64,000 nucleotides of DNA from CAZSRX01 sp964609675 [NCBI: uncultured Bacteroidota bacterium] (GTDB lineage: Bacteria; CLD3; SB21): NCBI GenBank assembly GCA_964609675.1, contig CAZSRX010000003.1:71-64070 (forward strand). The letters are read 5' to 3'. Position numbers and translations under genes: made by a program. A model generated the notes under the pieces. The model saw only the letters and a list, made by a program, of their open reading frames with translations, did no database searches and had not been told where the DNA came from. Shown here in pieces: positions 19,075-26,351 of this stretch. Every line of letters begins with the position of its first letter. Position 1 is the first letter of the stretch.

Positions 19075-19983
19075 TCATCGGACCAGTTCGTAGCGTACGC
19101 TCATTTTCAGTGTAAATTGCACGGCGGGTTCAATGATCATCGGGTTAATAACAAGATCAAATCCTTCTACGGAAAGGCCGTTGTAAAAGAAAGTTTTGGA
19201 TTTTCTTTTTTCCTTGATCCAGCTGTCGGTCTTGGAGGATGAATAATACGCGCTTTTCTTAATATTACCGCCTTCATAAGCAAGATAGGAATTGTACATT
19301 TCGGATGGGAAATAAATTTCGTAATCTTCGGTATAAACCTGGGCGTTGGTTTTCAGCTTGACATTTAGTTTCTGGGCGTACAGGTCTTTTTTCCTGTGGA
19401 TAATTTTTACGGCTTCCTCAAACAGGCGGCTGCGCAATTCCGTGCTGCTGTTGACATAATAGTCCACCTTGACCAGATCATAAATCTCATTTTGCGAAGC
19501 CAGAACCGCCAGCGTGTCAAACAAAGAACGCCGGTCAAAACGGACCGTGACGTTTTTTTGAACTTCAAAACCTTCCAGCTTTTCTTCCGCCACGTTCCCG
19601 GTCAGCGCATAATCGTAGATGGGGTGTTCGCTGATAAAATCAATAAACAGGTCACTGTCCGGTATATTCATTTTTTTAAGATTTTGCATGAATGCGTTAA
19701 TCCGTGTGTCCAAACGGCTGACACATTGGGATATTGTTTTGGACTCTTCTTTCACAGCCCATACCGCGACATATTGATCCGCTTTGACGTTAATTAAAAC
19801 GGCGGCGGGAATCAGCAATGTGGTATCGCTCAGGTAAATTCTGTCGTATGAGGTGGCCGAGGATTTGGAAGAGGACGAATGGGAGTAATCGGTGTAACCT
19901 CTTTCGTATTCAACATTACCGCTCACCTGAGCGTGCAGTGCCGTTATGCCGATAAATATCAAACCAAACAAATATTTTTGCAT
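19075..19983 (-). CDS. Secreted SIMPL-domain-like protein
   Basis: Protein of 302 residues with a signal peptide (KYLFGLIFIGITALHAQ), so periplasmic or outer-membrane associated. The stretch at about 85-235 follows the SIMPL/DUF541 pattern: a helix INAFMQNLKKMNIPDSDLF, a GFEVQKNVTVRFD strand pair, then a segment on component separation (LASQNEIYDLVKVDYYV) and the helix LRSRLFEEAVKIIHRKKDLYAQKL. The function of these proteins is poorly defined; oxidative-stress and envelope roles have been proposed for relatives. A Ser-rich stretch follows the signal peptide. It lies 69 bp upstream of nothing but the kinase 3' side and is 69 bp downstream of the small lipoprotein gene, so the two may be co-transcribed. 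Confidence 0.6.
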   Translation of the reverse strand: MQKYLFGLIFIGITALHAQVSGNVEYERGYTDYSHSSSSKSSATSYDRIYLSDTTLLIPAAVLINVKADQYVAVWAVKEESKTISQCVSRLDTRINAFMQNLKKMNIPDSDLFIDFISEHPIYDYALTGNVAEEKLEGFEVQKNVTVRFDRRSLFDTLAVLASQNEIYDLVKVDYYVNSSTELRSRLFEEAVKIIHRKKDLYAQKLNVKLKTNAQVYTEDYEIYFPSEMYNSYLAYEGGNIKKSAYYSSSKTDSWIKEKRKSKTFFYNGLSVEGFDLVINPMIIEPAVQFTLKMSVRYELVR

Positions 19984-20052
19984 AAATGTAAGCCTTAAAT
20001 AATAAAAAAGGATTAAGTGGGCGCCTGTGCCGCTTGTGTAAAGATTAAAATA

Positions 20053-20547
20053 TTACTTTTTGGTTTTTTTCGGCATTAAGCTTTCGGCAAACTTAGCGTG
20101 ATCTTCAACCGCTTTCTTACCCGCGGCCGATGCGGCTTCCATATCGGCTTTGATTTTAGTCAGCGCGTCCTTGTCGGCATTCAGGTTTTTCATGACTTCC
20201 TCATGCGGTTTATTCGGATCATATTTTTTGAATCCCTTCATCCATGTGCTCATGCCTGCTTTGGCGGCAGTGATGAGGCCTTTCGCCGCGGTGATATCGT
20301 CGGCATTATGGCCGACGATCTTTTTAGCCAGCGATTTGTCCTTGGCCAGTTCGTTGTGCTGGTTCAGAGCGGCGTCCAACTGTGCGTCCAGTCCGTCGAG
20401 TTCTTTCTGCATGGCCATCAGATCGTCGTGCAGTTTCATAACCTCGGCGTTAAGGGCTTTTTCTTTTTCAAGCAGGTCTTTGCTTTTTCCGCATGCCATG
20501 ACGACCATCAGACTGACAATTGTGATAAAAAACATTCGTGATTTCAT
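20053..20547 (-). CDS. Small coiled-coil lipoprotein of unknown function
   Basis: A 164-residue protein with a lipoprotein signal (MFFITIVSLMVVMACGKSKD; lipobox VMAC, Cys 19). The mature part is almost wholly alpha-helical and charged, with a coiled coil at about 25-70 (LLEKEKALNAEVMKLHDDL) and a lysine-rich C-terminus MPKKTKK. No family is recognised. It is likely a periplasm-facing lipoprotein. The ATG follows an AAGGAG site. It is transcribed toward the SIMPL-like gene. Confidence 0.75.
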   Translation of the reverse strand: MKSRMFFITIVSLMVVMACGKSKDLLEKEKALNAEVMKLHDDLMAMQKELDGLDAQLDAALNQHNELAKDKSLAKKIVGHNADDITAAKGLITAAKAGMSTWMKGFKKYDPNKPHEEVMKNLNADKDALTKIKADMEAASAAGKKAVEDHAKFAESLMPKKTKK

Positions 20548-20841
20548 GGGTAACTCCTTGGTTATAGGATTAGTTGTGTAGGATTAAATGTTTTGTCATT
20601 ATCGTTCACGTTTGCTTTCAGGGTTTCCTTTCAGGTGATTTCGTATCCGGGCCACTTCTTAAAAAAATAAAGAAAATCATCGAAAAACAAAATAAAATAA
20701 TAGACAGAAAAATTTAATTGTTTTGTTTATACGTTTGCATTATTTTGTGTTATGATAAATTGCGGAACATCCGGATTACAGTATGTTGCATACAGTTCGT
20801 ATGATTCGCGGGGAATTTAATATATCACAAGGAACATCGGC
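20548..20841. other. AT-rich divergent promoter region upstream of the pduS-like gene
   Basis: About 290 bp between the lipoprotein gene (minus) and the PduS-like gene (plus), very AT-rich at 20650-20760. A TATGAT hexamer at 20751-20756 is a plausible -10 for the plus-strand genes, but no well-spaced -35 is obvious. An AAGGA ribosome site precedes the ATG at 20842. I see no riboswitch-like fold (for example, no cobalamin box that I can recognise). Confidence 0.4.
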
Positions 20842-22155
20842 ATGAGCATTTCCGATCAGATACGTGCAGCGGGAGTTGTCGGCGCGGGCGGCGGCGGTTT
20901 TCCGACCTATGTTAAAGCGGCCTCTACGGTGGAATTCGTCTTAGCCAACGGCGCGGAATGTGAGCCGCTGATACACAAAGATTACGAAATCATGGTTCAT
21001 TATCCGGAACCGATCGTCGAAGGCATGAAATTGATGATGGAAAGCGCAACCGCAAAAAAAGGTTATTTCGGGATTAAAAGTAAAAATAAAAAAGCGATTG
21101 ACGCCATTAAGCCGTTTTTGAAAAACACCGCCATTGAAATAACCGAACTCGGCGATTTTTACCCGGCCGGCGACGAATACGAACTGGTCTACCTGGCCAC
21201 CGGGCGTCTGATTCCCGCGGGCGGCATTCCGCTAAACGTCGGCTGCGTGGTGAATAATGTCGAAACGTTTTATAATGTGTATAACGCCTCGAAAGGCATT
21301 CCGCTGACGCAGAAATTCCTTTGCGTTACGGGAGCGGTAAAGAAGCCTTCGGCGTTTTTTGCGCCGATTGGCACATCGTTTCGTGAACTGATTGCGCACG
21401 CCGGCGGATCGACTGTAGATGCTTTCGGGATTTACATCGGCGGCACGATGATGGGGACGCTGACGCTTGATCCTGACGAAGTGGTTACCAAAACAACCGC
21501 CGGATTGATTGTCCTGCCAAAGGATCACCTGCTGATTAAAAGGAAGAACCAGCCGGAGAAAAACTGGCACCGTATCGGCAAATCGGCGTGCGACCAGTGC
21601 AGTTACTGCACGGAATTCTGTCCGCGATATCTGCTCGGATATGATGTCCAACCGCATAAAGTCATGCGCACGCTGGGATTCACCACTGGCGGCGCTTCCA
21701 TGTGGAACAACCTCGCGGAGCTGTGCTGCGCCTGCGGATTGTGCACACTGTATTCCTGCCCCGAAGACCTTTTCCCGAAAGAGGCCTGCGACCGCGCCAA
21801 AGCCGCCATGCGGAAAGAAGGCATTAAGTATAAGCAGAACTTTCCCGTCAAAGTCCATCCGATGAAGGAATCGCGCCGCGTGCCCATCAAACAGCTTGTG
21901 AAACGGCTGCAATTGCAGATGTACGACGTGCATACGCCGTTTAATGAAAAAAGTCCGGAACCATCGAAGGTTAAAATGCTTCTCAAACAGCATGTTGGTG
22001 AAAAAGCCCAGCCCGTGGTAACCGTAGGCGAAAAAGTGGCCGAAGGGCAAATCATCGCCGATGTTCCCCAAGACAAACTCGGCGTGCCGGTTCACGCGTC
22101 CATCAGCGGAACGGTGGAACAAATTACCGAACATTTCATCACGATTAAATCATAG
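20842..22155 (+). CDS. pduS: PduS-like flavo-iron-sulfur protein (RnfC family, microcompartment-associated)
   Basis: Protein of 437 residues homologous to PduS, the electron-transfer flavoprotein/cobalamin reductase of propanediol-type microcompartments, itself related to RnfC/Nqo1. It has a glycine-rich nucleotide-binding loop GVVGAGGGGFPTYVKA at residues 11-26, ANGAECEPLIHKDYEIM (about 35-51), and AGGIPLNVGCVVNNVET. Two 4Fe-4S motifs follow: CDQCSYCTEFCPRYL (about 253) and CCACGLCTLYSCPEDLF (about 295). The C-terminal lipoyl-like sandwich (VGEKVAEGQIIADVP; VPVHASISGTVEQI) matches the RnfC/PduS fold. No N-terminal encapsulation peptide is obvious. The next gene, 8 bp away, is a PduT-type shell protein, its known partner. 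No other microcompartment gene is present in the window. Confidence 0.88.
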   Translation: MSISDQIRAAGVVGAGGGGFPTYVKAASTVEFVLANGAECEPLIHKDYEIMVHYPEPIVEGMKLMMESATAKKGYFGIKSKNKKAIDAIKPFLKNTAIEITELGDFYPAGDEYELVYLATGRLIPAGGIPLNVGCVVNNVETFYNVYNASKGIPLTQKFLCVTGAVKKPSAFFAPIGTSFRELIAHAGGSTVDAFGIYIGGTMMGTLTLDPDEVVTKTTAGLIVLPKDHLLIKRKNQPEKNWHRIGKSACDQCSYCTEFCPRYLLGYDVQPHKVMRTLGFTTGGASMWNNLAELCCACGLCTLYSCPEDLFPKEACDRAKAAMRKEGIKYKQNFPVKVHPMKESRRVPIKQLVKRLQLQMYDVHTPFNEKSPEPSKVKMLLKQHVGEKAQPVVTVGEKVAEGQIIADVPQDKLGVPVHASISGTVEQITEHFITIKS

Positions 22156-22163
22156 GAACGGTC

Positions 22164-22715
22164 ATGGAAAAAAATTCAATCGGACTCATCGAACTGACCA
22201 GCATCGCCTCCGGCATGCTCGCCGCCGATATTATGCTGAAAACCTCCGCCGTGGAACTGATTTTATCGCGTACGATCTGTTCCGGTAAATACATGGTGCT
22301 CATCGGCGGGGATGTCGCCGCGGTGCAGGCCGCCGTGGACAGCGCCGTGCATACCATTGATACCGCGGTCATCGATCATTTCGTCATACCCAACGTTCAT
22401 CCGTCGTTGTTTCCCGCGCTGTCCGGACATACGCGTATCGATGCGCTGGAGGCATTAGGTATTCTCGAAGCTTTTTCGGTTGCTTCGCTCATCGAAGGCG
22501 CCGACGCGGCGGTAAAAGCGGCCAACGTCGAACTCATTGAAGTTCGGCTCGCCATGGCCCTTGGCGGCAAGGCGTTCTGTACGCTCACCGGCGAAGTCGC
22601 CGCGGTGACCAGCGCGGTCGAGGCCGGCGCCCGGATCATCGCCGAAAAAGGGTTGCTGGTCAATAAAGTCGTCATCCCGGCGCCGAGACAGGAACTGCTG
22701 TCGGAGATGATCTAA
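22164..22715 (+). CDS. pduT: PduT-like tandem-BMC-domain microcompartment shell protein
   Basis: Protein of 183 residues made of two BMC domains: residues 4-88 (IGLIELTSIASGMLAADIML...VIPNVHPSLF) and 95-180 (EALGILEAFSVASLIEGADAAV...VVIPAPRQEL). This is the PduT arrangement, a pseudohexameric trimer. The Cys in ILSRTICSGKY (about residue 38) matches the Cys that in PduT binds a 4Fe-4S cluster at the trimer pore, a route for electrons across the shell. With the PduS-like protein 8 bp upstream it would form a trans-shell redox conduit. No hexameric BMC-H, pentameric BMC-P, diol dehydratase, aldehyde dehydrogenase or alcohol dehydrogenase gene follows, so the compartment itself must be encoded elsewhere or be absent. 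Confidence 0.9.
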   Translation: MEKNSIGLIELTSIASGMLAADIMLKTSAVELILSRTICSGKYMVLIGGDVAAVQAAVDSAVHTIDTAVIDHFVIPNVHPSLFPALSGHTRIDALEALGILEAFSVASLIEGADAAVKAANVELIEVRLAMALGGKAFCTLTGEVAAVTSAVEAGARIIAEKGLLVNKVVIPAPRQELLSEMI

Positions 22716-22760
22716 AACGCTCTGCCCGCGTGACACACAAAAAATTCGAAATCGAATACG

Positions 22761-22795
22761 GGGTCAGAACGTCTTAATCGGCAGTAACGTCTTAT
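22761..22795. repeat. Short direct repeats in a possible mobile-element scar
   Basis: AACGTCTTA occurs at 22768-22776 and again at 22786-22794, just after GGGGTCAGA. A GGGGTCAGA-type sequence is common at the ends of IS200-like/REP-associated transposase elements. No transposase is present. The site marks the change from the balanced-composition BMC genes to the AT-rich block that follows. The link to a mobile element is a weak inference. Confidence 0.3.
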
Positions 22796-22922
22796 TTCCA
22801 TGCCGTAATATGTACACCCTTTTCGTAAGTTTCAAGAATAAGAAACCGAATGTAATCAAAACAGATGATCAAAAAACCATACTCATCTACAAATCATTAG
22901 CAATTAAATTGATAGGACTTTT

Positions 22923-23747
22923 ATGCAGAAAGCAGAGGAGAACGCAGCAATATCAGATGATGTGAACACTGATACAATGGAACCATTGGAAAATATAAAT
23001 CATATCGCAAGAACAACGCCAGGCAAAGATGCAGGGAGCGAAAAGCAACCGGTTTTGAAAAATAAAATTCATATTAAAAAATCGATTACCGATTATCTTT
23101 TCGATTTCATCATGCTATTTCTTGCCGTGACCGCAGGCTTTTTTGTTGAAAATGTCAGGGAAAATTATGCCGAACGAAGTCGCGAAAAGCAATATATTGC
23201 CAGTCTGATACGGGATCTTGCCGCCGATACTTTGAGCATGTCAGCAATCATTGAAAGCACAAAAAAACAGGCCAATGGCATTGACACATTATTAACAATA
23301 CTCGATAAACCTAAATCCAATTTCTTCGTTAGTGATGTTTATTATTACTCATTCCGCTATATGTTCAATGCAACATTTTTCTCTCACACAGACGGCACTA
23401 TTACGCAGTTGAAAAACGCCGGAGGTCTGAGGCTTATCCGTCAAGGCGTTGCGGACAGCATCATCGAATATTACTCTTTAGCCGATAATGTCAAATGGAA
23501 TACGGATTTCGGACTGGCGCAATTCAATAAGGTATTGGAACTGGAAAAATCTTTGTTTGATTTTAAAACGCTTCGGATCAACCGGTTTTCACAAGTACTA
23601 ACGCCGCATCAAAAAAGCGCATTGTCTTTTATGACGAGCGAACCGCTCATTCTGAATCGTTTTTACGCGGAAACCTTCTTTTTACTGGCACAGTTAAATA
23701 ATTGTAACCGCTTACTCATGCAGCTCAAACCCCGTGCCGGGTTTTAA
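22923..23747 (+). CDS. Hypothetical single-pass membrane protein
   Basis: Protein of 274 residues, AT-rich in codon use relative to the BMC genes. A polar N-terminal 50 residues precede a TM segment at about 57-75 (YLFDFIMLFLAVTAGFFVENV). The remainder is mostly helical and extracytoplasmic (REKQYIASLIRDLAADT; HTDGTITQLKNAGGLRLI; DSIIEYYSLADN). The motif FLAVTAGFFVENVRE recurs in uncharacterised Bacteroidota membrane proteins that I recall, but I cannot assign a function. A membrane LuxR-type regulator lies 70 bp downstream in the same direction, so the two may form a unit. Confidence 0.7.
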   Translation: MQKAEENAAISDDVNTDTMEPLENINHIARTTPGKDAGSEKQPVLKNKIHIKKSITDYLFDFIMLFLAVTAGFFVENVRENYAERSREKQYIASLIRDLAADTLSMSAIIESTKKQANGIDTLLTILDKPKSNFFVSDVYYYSFRYMFNATFFSHTDGTITQLKNAGGLRLIRQGVADSIIEYYSLADNVKWNTDFGLAQFNKVLELEKSLFDFKTLRINRFSQVLTPHQKSALSFMTSEPLILNRFYAETFFLLAQLNNCNRLLMQLKPRAGF

Positions 23748-23817
23748 TCGAATTTTTAAAACAGTCCTACCAGCTCCAATGAATGTACTTGTTATAACCA
23801 AATCATGAAATAATCAT

Positions 23818-24279
23818 ATGCAATTTTTCATCAATTATCTTTATAAACAACAAAAAATTATTCTTCCTCTTTCCTTATTTCTTGTTCTGATCGCGATATC
23901 GTTTCGGTTTGACAGTGACAAAACCGAATGGTTGTGGAATGATCTTCCCTTTATCGCTGTAACGATGGTTTCTGTTGCCGTGCTTCTGGTTTATGTCTGG
24001 ATAAATATTGAAAGAGCAAAAATCCAGACCCAGATAGACAGAATCAAAAACAACACATCAGGAGACAATGCGACCGATGAAAAACTGGACTTGTTAACAG
24101 ACCGGCAGAGTGAGATTTTCAAGTTGATCATTCAGGGAAAATCCAACAAAGAAATTATGGATGACCTTGTTATCGAATTAAGCACGCTCAAAACGCATAT
24201 TAACCTGATTTATAAGAAACTGGGAATTAAGAGCAGAAAAGAAGTTAAATTGTACATGAAAAGCAACAAATCAGATTAA
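23818..24279 (+). CDS. Membrane-anchored LuxR-type transcriptional regulator
   Basis: Protein of 153 residues. Two hydrophobic helices (about 13-29 and 45-63, LPLSLFLVLIAISF and IAVTMVSVAVLLVYVWI) are followed by a short coiled coil and a LuxR/GerE helix-turn-helix at about 90-148 (LLTDRQSEIFKLIIQGKSN...LSTLKTHINLIYKKLGI). It has no receiver or ligand domain, so regulation would come from the membrane part. Four CAAC repeats in 11-bp phase lie directly downstream, before a small membrane-protein gene, and could be its operator (inference). Composition is AT-rich, like its neighbours. Confidence 0.82.
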   Translation: MQFFINYLYKQQKIILPLSLFLVLIAISFRFDSDKTEWLWNDLPFIAVTMVSVAVLLVYVWINIERAKIQTQIDRIKNNTSGDNATDEKLDLLTDRQSEIFKLIIQGKSNKEIMDDLVIELSTLKTHINLIYKKLGIKSRKEVKLYMKSNKSD

Positions 24280-24293
24280 TATTTTCACGGTTT

Positions 24294-24330
24294 CAACCCC
24301 TTTTCAACCCTTTTTCAACCTTTCTTCAAC
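24294..24330. repeat. Four CAAC direct repeats in exact 11-bp phase
   Basis: CAAC occurs at 24294, 24305, 24316 and 24327, exactly 11 bp apart, each preceded by a T-rich spacer (TTTTCAACCC-type units). They lie between the membrane LuxR gene and the 59-residue membrane protein gene. About one helical turn per unit places all copies on one DNA face, as in regulator arrays or intrinsically curved DNA. Function is inferred only from form and place. Confidence 0.7.
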
Positions 24331-24397
24331 TTTTATTTCATTCAATCCATTGTATCTTGAGGAGTAACTTATTTATCTTTATCAAGAAAGGATTGTT

Positions 24398-24577
24398 ATG
24401 AAAGCGAAAAAAATCTTTATGAGCCTGGCTCTTTTCAGTGTTATGAGCTGTTTCGCGTTTTATTTTAATGAAACCGGTATTAAATGGGCATGGAATAATA
24501 ATTTCTTCATACCGGTTATTTTAATTTTATTGGGGGCAATTTTTGCCTTTTTATGGAAAACAGGTAATAATCCGTAA
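24398..24577 (+). CDS. Small two-helix membrane protein
   Basis: Short open frame of 59 residues starting MKAKKIFMSLALFSVMSCF and ending LWKTGNNP. A first hydrophobic segment (about 6-24) and a second (about 38-55, FFIPVILILLGAIFAFLW) are separated by a polar loop with WAWNNN. A GAAAGGA ribosome site stands 7 bp before the ATG. It has no recognisable family and is AT-rich. It sits downstream of the phased CAAC array, so it may be the regulated target of the LuxR protein. Confidence 0.6.
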   Translation: MKAKKIFMSLALFSVMSCFAFYFNETGIKWAWNNNFFIPVILILLGAIFAFLWKTGNNP

Positions 24578-24628
24578 AACGGTTGTGCATAGTGCCGAAT
24601 TTTTCTAATAAGTAAGTTCCGATAATCG

Positions 24629-24683
24629 CCCGCACCCTTTGTTGTTAATCGATTCATAAAATCGTTATCTAAAAAGGTGCGGG
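24629..24683 (+). terminator. Candidate extended hairpin terminator
   Basis: Outer arms CCCGCACC (24629-24636) and GGTGCGGG (24676-24683) enclose an inner AATCGAT/ATCGTT pairing. A T-rich stretch follows. It closes the AT-rich block before the U32 gene. The long stem with one bulge makes it a moderate candidate, and it could also be a remnant of a small inverted-repeat element. Confidence 0.45.
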
Positions 24684-24778
24684 TTTGGATAATATTTTTA
24701 CTTGAATTCCATGACTGAGTTATTAATTTGTTATTGTACAATTAAGAACCAATAGATGGAAAAGATGGAATAATAGGC

Positions 24779-25999
24779 ATGAAATTATCCCTAAAAAAAC
24801 CCGAACTGATGGCTCCTGCCGGCAACCGGACGATGCTGACCGCGGCGGTGCAGAGCGGAGCTGACGCCGTGTATTTCGGAGTCGACAAACTCAATATGCG
24901 CGCCAAAGCGGATAATTTCACGCTCCGGCAACTGCCTGCCGTTGTAAAATACTGCCATGACCATCGGGTGAAAGCTTATTTAACGCTGAACACGATCGTG
25001 TATGAGCGTGAGCTGCGGTTGCTGGATCGTATCATTACCGTCGCCAAAAAAGCTAAAATCGATATGATTATTGCGTGGGATTACGCCGTAATCGAACGAT
25101 GCAAAAAACATAAAATACCTTTCTGCATTTCCACCCAGGCGTCGCTTTCCAATTCCGACGCATTGAAGTTCATCAAGCGAATTGGCGCAAAGCGTGTCGT
25201 TCTCGCGAGGGAATGTTCTCTGAAAGACATTAAGAAAATCAGGAGAAAATCGAATTTTGAACTAGAAGCGTTCATTCACGGCGCGATGTGCATCGCGGTC
25301 AGCGGACGGTGTTTTCTGAGTCATGAAATGTTCGGTAAAAGCGCCAACCGCGGCGAATGTTACCAGTCCTGCCGGCGCGAATATGAAATGAAAGATACGA
25401 AATTGGATCAGTCGATTATTGTAGGATCGGATTACATTTTATCATCAAAAGATTTATGCACCATCGAATTCATTGATCAGCTAATCGACGCCGGTATTGA
25501 TGCCTTCAAGATCGAAGGCCGCAAGCGCAGTCCGGATTATGTGGCGACGGTTACAGCCGTTTACCGAAAAGCCATTGACCTGCATATTGAAAAAAAACTA
25601 ACGGGCGAAATCAAACGGCAATTATTTGAGGAGTTGAAAGCCGTTTATAATAAAGGATTCACAGACGGTTTTTATTTTCAGAAACCGGACCAGGAAAGTA
25701 TTGCTAATAAAGAAAACAGCGAGGCGACCGAGAAAAAGGAATATATTGGGAAAGTGATCAATTATTATAAAAAAAACCATGTCGTTCATGCCCGTATAGA
25801 ATCAGGGCGGTTGCATGTTAAAGACAAGATATTATTAATCGGACCAACAACCGGCGTGGTCGGAATCACGGTTGAACAAATCCTGCTAAATAACCAACCC
25901 GTGAGTCGGGCCGCAAAGGGTACGGATATTACCTTTTCATGCGAATCGCAGGTCCGGATGAACGATAAAATCTATCTTGTACGTCCCGTGATATCATAA
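24779..25999 (+). CDS. Peptidase U32 family protein (TrhP/RlhA-like)
   Basis: Cytoplasmic protein of 406 residues. It has the U32 N-terminal motif ELMAPAGNRTMLTAAVQSGADAV at about 9-31 and the family signature FIHGAMCIAVSGRCFLS near 165, followed by NRGECYQSCRREY. These supply clustered Cys residues that may hold an iron-sulfur centre. A small beta domain ends the protein. Well-studied relatives (TrhP/YegQ, RlhA/YdcP) act in prephenate-dependent hydroxylation of tRNA or 23S rRNA rather than as proteases. Length fits the TrhP-type group better than the longer RlhA. Alone in its transcription unit. Confidence 0.85.
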   Translation: MKLSLKKPELMAPAGNRTMLTAAVQSGADAVYFGVDKLNMRAKADNFTLRQLPAVVKYCHDHRVKAYLTLNTIVYERELRLLDRIITVAKKAKIDMIIAWDYAVIERCKKHKIPFCISTQASLSNSDALKFIKRIGAKRVVLARECSLKDIKKIRRKSNFELEAFIHGAMCIAVSGRCFLSHEMFGKSANRGECYQSCRREYEMKDTKLDQSIIVGSDYILSSKDLCTIEFIDQLIDAGIDAFKIEGRKRSPDYVATVTAVYRKAIDLHIEKKLTGEIKRQLFEELKAVYNKGFTDGFYFQKPDQESIANKENSEATEKKEYIGKVINYYKKNHVVHARIESGRLHVKDKILLIGPTTGVVGITVEQILLNNQPVSRAAKGTDITFSCESQVRMNDKIYLVRPVIS

Positions 26000-26351
26000 C
26001 TTGAAAGCGCAGTTCAAAAGTTTTTTACTCAATCGCTTTTCGTTTTACTTTAGAACAGCCTCGAATACACTCAGGATGTGTCCTGACAGACTGATTCTGA
26101 TACCGGAAACTTCCGTTTTGGTTCTAAAGCAGGGCCTCCATACTTGGTTTCGGGAATCGTGTTGTCGTTGGTTATAAAAAACAGCATCAGGTATAGGTAG
26201 TACTCGATTGATGGATCTTTGTCAGATAAAGTAAATGTTTTCTTTTATGATACAATTTTTTCATAAGGCATACATTAACATAAAATACCAATTGAATTTT
26301 AAGAACGGGCCATTATATTAGTTAGAAAAGATTATAAACAAAATTTTAAAA
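26000..26351. other. 352-bp intergenic region with nested inverted repeats
   Basis: No open frame with coding character is seen. The region holds the structured element at 26048-26129 and, after 26200, a strongly AT-rich stretch that probably carries the promoter of the phosphoesterase gene. The ATG at 26352 lacks a clear ribosome site. Confidence 0.5.
26048..26129 (+). ncRNA. Candidate structured RNA or small inverted-repeat element
   Basis: A perfect 9-bp outer stem CTTTAGAAC (26048-26056) / GTTCTAAAG (26121-26129) encloses three smaller stems. These are TCAGGA (26071-26076)/TCCTGA (26081-26086) around TGTG, CAGA (26087-26090)/TCTG (26096-26099), and CGGA (26104-26107)/TCCG (26112-26115). 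As RNA this would be a multi-branch fold, and as DNA it could be an 82-bp element with terminal inverted repeats. I do not recognise any known riboswitch or tRNA: there is no T-loop GTTCGA. Confidence 0.35.

Noticed and set aside
21232-22134. 300-codon minus-strand open frame
   Set aside because: Antisense shadow of the PduS-like gene, whose iron-sulfur and glycine motifs are unmistakable. The shadow is His/Arg-rich, as expected of reversed GC-biased codons.
26048-26129. tRNA gene in the nested inverted repeat
   Set aside because: The outer stem is 9 bp, there is no GTTCGA-type T loop, and the middle stem loop does not present a normal anticodon arm.
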